Assembly: GCA_030522415.1 (NCBI GenBank)
Contig: CM060125.1
Coordinates: forward strand, 1,490,901-1,554,900
Origin: Channallabes apus
Taxonomy: Eukaryota > Chordata > Actinopteri > Siluriformes > Clariidae
Length of the DNA: 64,000 bases
Reading direction: 5' to 3'
The notes beneath the pieces are model-generated. The model was not told the origin of the DNA, searched no databases, and saw only the letters and a program-made list of their open reading frames with translations. Positions within the stretch are counted from its first letter, which is position 1; each line of letters begins with the position of its first letter. Both the position numbers and the translations under genes were made by a program. Positions 26,608 to 64,000 of the stretch are shown here, in pieces.

Positions 26608-27245
26608 TAGCTGTCGGCGATATAACCAAAATCTTCTATCATGGTAGAAGCTATTTTCTACCTCGATAACGATATATATCACAATATAGCAATTTATATC
26701 TGAAAATGCATGAATAAAAATTCAAACACAAAGAAACTGTTTTACATAATGTCATTTTATTTAAACTGTGAATTGCTGAGGTTTGCCGCATTTTTTTACT
26801 TTGGCCATATTCGTTTGGAAGCTTGGATTTCAGATGATAGAAAAGGTTTGACGTGTTTTGACCACTTGTTAAAACAGTAAATCACGTTCATCTCATTCAT
26901 ATCACTTTTCTTATACCCGAACCAATTCCACACCACAGACGATGCAGCTTTTTTCTTTACAATCTCCTCGTTGTTGGTTTCGTCACATGTAAGCAAACTC
27001 ACTGCTGCTGCACCGTCTTCTTCCATTGTCGAAGTGTATGTGAAGCCAAACACATCAAAAGTGGGATGAAACCGCGGCACCCGATTGAACCGAATATCTG
27101 CACGACCCAGTGGACAGCACAGTGCGACTATCTGGATAGCGCAGAGATGATCTGGTTTATTCACCCGATTGAGCCGGCGTGGGCAGACCAAATATTCAGA
27201 CCCGGTGGATCGCGCAGCGCGGACCAACATGAGCAGTGTTTACAA
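26608..27245 (-). pseudogene. hAT transposon relic with ZBED-type BED finger start
   Basis: A minus-strand frame (26796-27230) contains, from the Met near 27030, an acidic start followed by AASSVVWNWFGYKKSD and then MNVIYC. This is the opening of a BED zinc finger as found in ZBED-like hAT transposases. The expected second Cys and the His pair do not follow; the frame runs instead into unrelated sequence and stops. The left end GGCGATATAACCAAAATC resembles hAT terminal repeats of the GGGCTGGGCGATAT type. It is a deletion derivative, not a host gene. Confidence 0.6.
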
Positions 27246-27255
27246 TAATTTACAA

Positions 27256-28085
27256 ACTGGATTCCAAAAAAGTTGGGAAACTAAACAAATTGTGAATAAA
27301 AACTGAATGCAATGATGTGGAGATGGCAAATGTCAATATTTTATTCAGAATAGAACATAGATGACAGATCAAAAGTTTAATCCGAGAAAATGTATCATTT
27401 TAAAGGAAAAATATGTTGATTCCAAATTTCACGGTGTCAACAAATCCCAAAAAAGTTGGGACAAGTAGCAATAAGAGGCTGGAAAAAGTCAATTTGAGCA
27501 TAAAGAAGAGCTGGAAGACCAATTAACAGTAATTAGGTTAATTGGCAACATGATTGGGTATAAAAAGAGCTTCTCAGAGTGGCAGTGTCTCTCAGAAGCC
27601 AAGATGGGTAGAGGATCACCAATTCCCACAATGTTGCGCAGAAAGATAGTGGAGCAATATCAGAAAGGTGTTACCCAGCGAAAAAAGTTGCAAAGACTTT
27701 GCAGTTATCATCATCAACTGTGCATAATATCATCCGAAGATTCAGAGAATCTGGAACAATCGCTGTGCGTAAGGGTCAAGGGCGTAAAACCATACAGGAT
27801 GCCCGTGATCTCCGGGCCCTTAAACGACACTGCACCACAAACAGGAATGCTACTGTAAAGGAAATCACAGAATGGGCTCAGGAATACTTCCAGAAACCAT
27901 CGTCAGTGAACACAATCCACCGTGCCATCCGCCGTCGCCAGCTGAAACTCTACAGTGCAAAGAAGAAGCCATTTCTAAGCAAGATCCACAAGCACAGGCG
28001 TTTTCATTGGGCCAGGGATCATTTAAAATGGAGTGTGGCAAAATGGAAGACTGTTCTGTGGTCAGACGAGTCACGATTCGAAGCA
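27256..28085 (+). pseudogene. Truncated Tc1-like transposase with frameshift
   Basis: The transposase begins at ATG 27604 (MGRGSPIPTMLRRKIVEQY). It runs into a one-base insertion in the A-run near 27680 (CAGCGAAAAAAG), and continues in the next frame through an HTH-type segment (LSSSTVHNIIRRFRESGTI) and RAIRRR to WSDESRFE, the first catalytic Asp region. The copy then stops abruptly at about 28085; the second Asp, the Glu and the right terminal repeat are missing. The left non-coding part (27256-27600) contains paired AAAAAAGTTGGGA motifs. The break lies about 50 bp upstream of the clint1 promoter element. Confidence 0.8.
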
Positions 28086-28099
28086 ATGTTGTGGATTGT

Positions 28100-28368
28100 T
28101 CTCTTAAGGGCCGTAATGCACAGTTTAGTTATTTGAACTACATTTCCCATGATGCTGGGCATGTGTCTGGCACTTCCGCATCCGTATGACGCACAGCGCG
28201 TGTCTCCGAGGTAACGGTCTCGCGCTGTACTCTGGCTGTGTGTGGAGACGGCGGTAGGGGCGCAGAGGGGGATTCTGTTATCGGTAGCAGATATCCGAGT
28301 CCATTTCTGGGATTTTACCGATTGGATCACGCGTCGTTGAGACGGAGAGTCCCTGCTAACGTGAGAAT
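28100..28368 (+). promoter_or_regulatory. clint1: clint1 promoter and 5' UTR
   Basis: A CpG-rich stretch begins right after the truncated transposon and leads into the ATG at 28369. It has a ZNF143 site near its start and no good TATA box, as is usual for housekeeping trafficking genes. The transcription start cannot be fixed from sequence; it probably lies between about 28200 and 28330. Confidence 0.6.
28137..28155 (+). promoter_or_regulatory. ZNF143/Staf binding site
   Basis: ACTACATTTCCCATGATGC matches the long Staf/ZNF143 site (ACTACAnTTCCCAnnATGC) at every fixed position. Such sites typically sit close to the start of widely expressed genes and position the promoter. Confidence 0.75.
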
Positions 28369-58298
<29,930 letters not shown>

Positions 58299-60010
58299 AG
58301 GAAAGTCAGCACTGCAAAGAAACGGTCCAAAAAAATACCTTCTTAATTAAAAGAAGGAGCTGCATCCAGTAAAATGGACGAAACTGACAAAACTAGCCAT
58401 GGTCTGGACCCTTCAATCATTTAATGTCACATGTTTGAGTCTCTAAAATCTGTTTTCCTTGAGTGAGGGAAAGGTGATTGATAGATGGAATGATTTTTTG
58501 ATAAGTTACACTAAAACTTTTATGGTCTGGCATGTTTGCCAATGGATGGTTAAATGCAAAGATCGCTTTTAGACGTGTGTGTGTGTGTGTGTGTGTGTGT
58601 TTATTTGCCCTGTCATTTCAGCATACTTCCTCTTCCCCATTTTAAACCCATTTGAATTCAGGAATTACCTCAACTTCCACTGTTCATGCTGTGACTAAAA
58701 TGCTGCGAGTGATGGATTTTGTAAATATCTTTTTTTTTTTTTTCCCTTCCTTTTTTGCATTTGTGAAGAAGAAAATAGCTATAAATTATTGCATTATTTT
58801 ATGGAGTTCTCAGATATGGTATGCAGGGAACAAGCTCAGAAAGTCAAGTGAGTAGCACAAGTTCTTAATTCATTTCATTTTTATTTCTTTATTTTTTTAC
58901 AGCTGATCCAATAGATTTACACTCCAACGAACTAAATGATCATTTAAGTTTATGTACAATGATTCCATTTGAATTATAATATGAATGCTGTTGGCTATTG
59001 TTTTACTTACACTTATATTAGATGTCTGATTATACATGACAATAATGAACAAATATAGAGAAAATGTTATTCTTTACCAGCAGAGGTGATGAACAACCTT
59101 GTTAAAGGTCATACTGGGTCATGTGGTTACAGTCCCAATATGTATTACCCCTAGTCCTGATATCATCATGGCGGATGAATTCGAAATTTAATCTGTCCAG
59201 TCCTATAAGACTGCCTGACAATAAAATGGTCACCTTTTATCAGGTAACTCGAGAAACAGGATGTGTTCTGGTCTTTTGTATTGTTTGGGTTTTTCGGAAA
59301 TTATATGCGGTCTATGAAACCTTTGCTGTAGGGGTGCGGACAAATTAAATCAAACACCATGATTTTACAGATAATTTTTTTTTGTTGAGGTGGTGGTAGT
59401 GGTGTTTTTTGTTTTAAATGATGAAAGGACACTTTTTACTGGTGGAAGTGGTGTTCCAAATCTAATTATTAACCACTTGAATAGTTTCTAATGCCTCATA
59501 AAACGCAAAACTAACATGCATGAAATGAACTAAAGTGTTTTAAAGTGCATCTTTTCATGGATCACCTCAGATCAGTGTTAACACTCGTCGTGTCTGTCGC
59601 AGGATGGCATGTCAGCTATAAGGTCAATGGAGGAAACTCCGAATGAAGTTTGTCAACCTTTTTTTTCTTCTTTGTTAAACCCCCACCCCACTCCTACCCC
59701 ACATGCTGCTGTACACAAGTGAACAAAGCCCTCCATTCCACATCAAGCTCTTGTTTTCAAACTTACCAAATCTTTATTTTAATACTGTTCAGATGATTCT
59801 ATAGGGGTTTAGTTTCTTATTTTAATACTTTACCATTATACAAATCCTGTGCATAATATGGTGTAGGCATGGGCCAGTTAAGAAAACACTAGGTGCTTAT
59901 AAAGAGAGTGGGGGGGGGATAAACTCAAGATCAAGCCTCTTTCATAAAATTGTTTCTTTTGAAATTTAATTTTTGGACTTGAATTGTATTCAATAAAAAA
60001 TATGTATGAC
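58299..60010 (+). other. clint1: Probable clint1 3' UTR
   Basis: AT-rich sequence after the stop codon, with a (GT)n microsatellite at 58575-58601 and a poly-T run near 58728-58743. The end is uncertain; AATAAA signals at 59220-59225 and 59992-59997 are the candidates. Confidence 0.5.
59992..59997 (+). terminator. Candidate clint1 polyadenylation signal
   Basis: AATAAA in an AT-rich setting about 1.7 kb after the stop. An earlier AATAAA at 59220 is an alternative. Confidence 0.35.
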
Positions 60011-61151
60011 AATTCATTAACCTTGTGATTTCTAAATTTGATGTGTCTATGTGCATTTAATATTTCTGAATTCTCATATTTGAGAATATTCCTATTCATA
60101 CATACAGTACATGCAATCTCATTTCGGAATAACGATAATGCAAGTGCGTGTATTCGCATGCATTCAGATCACACAGCATTCACATGTTCACTTATTTAGT
60201 TGACAACAATCTCGGATGCTATATCGGTCACATTTAATGGTCACTCACACAGTGAATACACTTAATTACATAATTAATTCACCAATCAGGCTAGAGATTA
60301 GTGAACTCAATCGCTTCTCATCTCATAGCATCCTCATTTACAGTGTTCTGATATTAGAGCATGCTCAATTCACAGAAGGACAGTACCAGCCAATCAGAAA
60401 CTGGAAGGGGTACGTCTGATGACCTCTGTCAGATTGGCTCATTTTGATACATTGGTTTCTGCTTTTGTTTAGCAACAAGGATGTACAGTACTTAATCAAT
60501 GCATGTGTGTTTATATCATTCTTTTTATTAGAACAAGATAAATAACTTGCATGCACACACATTATATATGTCCAATTCGACCAGAGACAGGCATGTACAA
60601 TTCTAATTGGGATAGTAGTATTATTAGTTATTGACACATTGATGACAGGAAGTATGTTAACATTGATCAATGAAACCTTTGACAACAATTAACTCAATAT
60701 TGCAAATTAGACATTTAATTTCAAACTACCTAACAAACTCTATAACAACTCCATGCTGACATTAACCATATGCTAATAAAAATAATATATTATAACTAAT
60801 ACAACAGAGGTCCTGTAATTGATTGCTATTTATTAGTTTTTTATTTATTTATTAATATCAACATTCTATTTATGTTCAAGAGCTTTTATGTTATTCGCTT
60901 TAAGGGTTCTAAACTTTAAAGAGTTTCAAACATCAGTATTTCATGTTTAAAAGTTCACTGAGGCATATTTAATAATTAAGACTTAACAATTCTATTTTCT
61001 CTTAAAATGAATGTTTCTCCAGAGCATACTGTGCATCTTAATAGCAGAATCCTTGTGAATGAGCTTGTTCATTCAGCCATGTTTGCTTTCCAGTTTATCC
61101 ATAAACAGTTTAAGTACAGCTGTCTGTAAAATAGTGTATTATTGTAGACAA
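60011..61151. other. Intergenic DNA, nothing recognised
   Basis: AT-rich sequence with short frames only. No repeat family could be assigned. Confidence 0.4.
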
Positions 61152-61920
61152 ACAAGGTGGCATAGTGGTTAGCACTGTCACCTTGCACCTCCAGGGTCTG
61201 GGTTTGATTCCTGCCTTGGGACATGCAGATTAGGCTAACTGGTGTTCCCAAATTGCCCATAAGGTGCAAGTTTGTAGCCTGCTGTATGTGTGCCCTGCGA
61301 TGGATTGGGACCTGTTAGAATTATTTTATATATAAAGGAGTTGATTCTACTCTCTTGTTCTCTTCCTCATAGATTTGATATTAACGTGTTAAATCTTTCC
61401 TGCTGCTATCTTCCTGTCTCCTCTTGCATCTGTTCTTAAAGGTGTGAACGCTCCCACGCACACCTTCCCGTACTCTCTCTCTCTCTCTATCTCCCTCTGC
61501 CTCCCTCTGCCTCCTTCCCCCTCTCCCCCTAACTCGAGCCAACATCTTGTGATCTGTCTCTGGACGGACACCTCTCTATCTTCCTCTCCTTTGATTCTTC
61601 AGGATCTCACCAGGACATTTACAATGGTTCATGCTCTTTGTAGTAACATATGTCTATAGCACAGGCGTTTGGTCAAACATATATAAACCCCATCTTTTGC
61701 TGTTAATAAACAGAGACCTTTCTGTGTGTGTGTTTGACTGAGTCTCTCCTGGCGCCAGAAAAGCTTACCGAAGCACAGCGGACAGACCGAGCAACTCGCC
61801 TCTTCTACTACAAAACATTAGAAAAACTTTACAGGACCTATCCCAGGGTATGACCCCCCGCAACGTCCCAGCATACAGGATGAAGCAGTATAGACGCTGA
61901 GTAAGTGAATACTTAGAAAT
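61152..61920 (+). repeat. tRNA-derived SINE (family 1) split by a solo LTR
   Basis: The SINE head at 61155-61215 has A box TAGTGGTTAGCACTGTCACC and B box GGGTTTGATTCC. The body runs to the insertion point at about 61312. The other end resumes at 61834 (CTATCCCAGGGT, ACAGGATGAAGCAGTATAGA) and closes with GAGTAAGTGAAT. It is the only family 1 copy in + orientation, and parts of its body are deleted. Confidence 0.8.
61313..61833 (+). mobile_element. Solo LTR of an LTR retrotransposon or endogenous retrovirus
   Basis: The 521-bp insertion starts TGTTAGAATT and ends ACTTTACA (the TG...CA rule), with the 5-bp target duplication GGACC on each side (61308-61312 and 61834-61838). Inside are a TATA-like ATATATAAACCCC at about 61678 and AATAAA at about 61705, in the order U3-R-U5. 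No internal coding region or second LTR is present. The family could not be named; orientation is inferred from TATA and AATAAA. Confidence 0.8.
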
Positions 61921-62600
61921 TAAATGTACCCCAAACAGTGTTTTTCTTTAAGAAACAAAGAACACGCTTTATCGGTTATTCTGTAGGCCAAAATAGCTAC
62001 TGGTCAGAAGAAAGAAAAAAAAACTTTCACCATCAAACGCCAAGTTTCTGTACTTTTTAAAAACATTTCCACTCAGTTAATACTCTAATCTGAGGGAACC
62101 CTCGTTGTCCCACCTCATTTTCCTCCTGCTTGAACCATCATTCACCCAGACCAGATGAGCTGGTAGATGCACTAGAATTGTTTCAGAAATCATATGTTTA
62201 ATATAAAGGGTTACTGTGGTCTTTGAAGTAATTACCAGAATTCAGTTTCATTCACAGCACCTCAGACAACTTTTTATGGGTCATCTTTTTAGGAGGACTA
62301 TTCCGTCCTAAACCTAGTTGTCTTTTGTAGAGTAGGTGGAACAGACTGACAGAGAAGTCACCCAGAGTTCTGAGTTCTCCACCAGCCTTGGACAATTAAC
62401 AGCTTTCCTCTGAGAAGCAGCATTTTAAAAGTGGAAAAGTTTCTTTGTTTGTTTGTTTGTGTTCATTAAAATTACTTTGAATGTCCCATTGTGTGATTAT
62501 TTAAATCGCAACCACATATAACATTGATTCATTACTTCTTCACTCTGAAATCACATTTACTAAACAGCCATGTTGTAAAACATTGTTCAAAGAAACAGGC
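61921..62600. other. Intergenic DNA before the next gene
   Basis: No repeat or exon was recognised. A GTTT tetranucleotide run lies at about 62441-62460. Confidence 0.45.
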
Positions 62601-62744
62601 GTTGAAAAGTGTTGTATGACTGATGGGTGTCTGGACCAATCAGCTTTGCAAGATTCCGACAGCCCTCAAGTGCGGCCAATGACGTGCGAGAACCCACTCA
62701 AAGACGGCTTTGTCGGCAGGTTTCCTGTTTGTATTTTTGGCGTA
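62601..62744 (+). promoter_or_regulatory. Promoter of the right-hand gene
   Basis: It contains two CCAAT boxes (GGACCAATCAGC at about 62634 and CGGCCAATGACG at about 62673), spaced as NF-Y pairs often are, plus a TGACGTG half CRE/E-box at about 62680. No TATA box lies in the usual position. The mRNA start probably lies between 62690 and 62735. Confidence 0.55.
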
Positions 62745-62791
62745 ATGGCGGAGAACATAGAGGGAGAAAGCACTACGGCTAGCGATAGCAG
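62745..62791 (+). CDS. First coding exon of an unidentified gene
   Basis: ATG at 62745 in a favourable setting (GTAATGG) is followed by MAENIEGESTTASDS and the first two bases of a codon, then the strong donor GTGAGACCTG. The CCAAT-rich promoter directly upstream supports a true first exon. The short acidic/Ser-Thr-rich start is not diagnostic, and the remaining exons lie outside the window, so I do not name it. An upstream in-frame ATG at 62583 would extend the frame, but it lies above the CCAAT boxes and is less likely to be used. Confidence 0.6.
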
Positions 62792-64000
62792 GTGAGACCT
62801 GATCGTTATATGAGATCGTTCTGAGTATTGACTATTTCCAAATGTCACATGAGTTATGTGACGCAGTGGAAGAAATACAGCGGACCAACTACTAAACGGC
62901 GAAGTGTAGGACTTGCAGGTTAGCTATTAGGCTAATTTTAATTAGCTGCTGTTTCTTAAACCAAGTCACGTAACAGTTAAATCACACCGCACCATTCACC
63001 ACGTTTGTATTTGGTTATTTCTATACTGCACTTGAACTACAATGACTTAATAATAGCATCATATATGAATTTGTGCATCGAAGGAAATATTTGAGGCACG
63101 AAAGCGTAGTGACGGGTGCGTTGCGTACAGCTGCTAACTTTCAGCTAGCTAGCTGAGGTAATTCTTCCCGTTTAGGAAACTGACGTATAGGTAAACAATT
63201 TACAAGATACCCATAACGACATGTTTAAAAAAAATAAAATAAAAAATCTCAGTATTCATACTTCCTACTAGGTAATTTCATAAAGTTCGCTACATGAGGT
63301 AATCTGTTAGCTGTTCTATAGCTAGCGCAGTGTCTTCCTCGCGCACTGCTCGCTTGCTGCGCTGCATTGTGGGATATTTCCGCCATTTTTGAAGGTGTAT
63401 TGCTTTGTTCACACAGAAGGAGCCTAATGATGTTTTTATTTTATTGTGCACTTTAAAAGCTCGGAGTCTTTTTTTTATAGGGGTTTAGCCTTTTCCTTTA
63501 TAGATAAATTCATTCTTTAGATACTGTCCTTCAACAGTTATATAACATTTACACAATAAGCGATTTGTACGAAGTATGATAACTTTATTCACTCAAATTG
63601 TTGACCAGTTCCAATAAAGTTTGTACATTCTTTTTAAAAATAAATGTTCATTTTTGTTTTCAACTAAAATTATGCCAGAACAAATATGACACTATTTAGT
63701 CATAAATGTGTTAACTCGTAATATATTTTATATTTTCGATTCTTCAAAGGTAGCCACGTTTTGCTTTTGTACACTCAAACGAAATGGTCACCTGGAATGA
63801 TTTTCCAACTCATCCCCAAACTTTCTCAGCTGGATTTAGATCAGGTGTGTGTGGGGTTATTGTGCTGTTGGAAAACAAATGGTAGTCCCACTACGTGCAA
63901 ACCAGATGGGATAGCATGTCACTGCAACATGTTACCAGCAAACACCATCGCACCATCTCCTCCACCATACATTCCGTCTGTTCGCCCTCTTTTTGTCTAA
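62792..64000. other. Intron 1 of the right-hand gene (presumed)
   Basis: No further exon was recognised. A block at about 63340-63395 with GCATTGTGGGA and CCGCCATTTTTG resembles ZNF143-like and YY1 sites and could be a second promoter. The last 240 bases (63761-64000) read, on the minus strand, like a worn Tc1-type end with SPDLNP-like coding (AGCTGGATTTAGATCAGGTG on the + strand), but too little is visible to be sure. Confidence 0.4.

Noticed and set aside
26796..27230. 144-codon minus-strand frame as a host zinc-finger gene
   Set aside because: Only the first part of a BED finger is present, the remaining zinc ligands are missing, and the flank looks like a hAT terminal repeat.
61747..61757. 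TGGCGCCAG as a retroviral primer binding site
   Set aside because: It lies inside the segment bounded by TG...CA and the GGACC duplications, so it is within the LTR and not just after it; no internal retroviral region follows.
62583..62744. Upstream ATG at 62583 as the start of the right-hand gene
   Set aside because: It lies upstream of both CCAAT boxes, and the added residues look like promoter DNA read through; ATG 62745 fits the promoter layout better.

Overview
The window is vertebrate nuclear DNA and almost certainly teleost. It has one clear spliced gene with GT-AG (and one GC-AG) introns, and a dense load of fish-type repeats: Tc1-like elements, hAT non-autonomous elements, an RTE-clade LINE and several tRNA-derived SINE families. 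No operons, bacterial genes or CRISPR arrays are present.

The main gene is clint1 (clathrin interactor 1, epsinR/enthoprotin) on the + strand, 28369-58298. Thirteen coding exons can be placed base by base. All phases join, and the summed coding length is 1902 nt (633 aa plus stop), close to the usual length of about 625 aa. The order is an ENTH domain (exons 1-5), a linker, a clathrin box, acidic-phenylalanine adaptor motifs, a second clathrin-box-like motif and a Met/Gly-rich tail. A short CpG-rich promoter with a textbook ZNF143/Staf site lies just upstream. Intron 8 starts with GC and exon 12 is only 33 nt.

1-28100 (left of clint1): no host exon was recognised. The region holds SINEs, deletion derivatives of Tc1-like elements, a hAT element nested inside another hAT element (10840-13657), a second copy of the inner family (18826-19787), a decayed mariner copy, a ZBED-type hAT relic and a truncated Tc1 copy that stops about 50 bp before the clint1 promoter.

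28410-46527 (intron 1, 18 kb): a 20-bp minisatellite, a SINE that shares its tail with the LINE further along, a third copy of the accordion-like hAT family split by another hAT element, an inverted second copy of that inserted element, a related hAT copy carrying a consensus CTCF motif, two Tc1-like elements and a pogo-like MITE.

46528-58298: the remaining clint1 exons. Intron 6 carries a nearly full RTE-type LINE with an intact reverse transcriptase core, and intron 11 a complete but inactivated Tc1-like element.

58299-64000: the clint1 3' UTR, a SINE split by a solo LTR with a 5-bp target duplication, and at 62745 the first coding exon of a second + strand gene that runs past the window and that I cannot name. 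Much of the structure is a record of successive transposon insertions, several datable relative to each other by nesting and exact target-site duplications.
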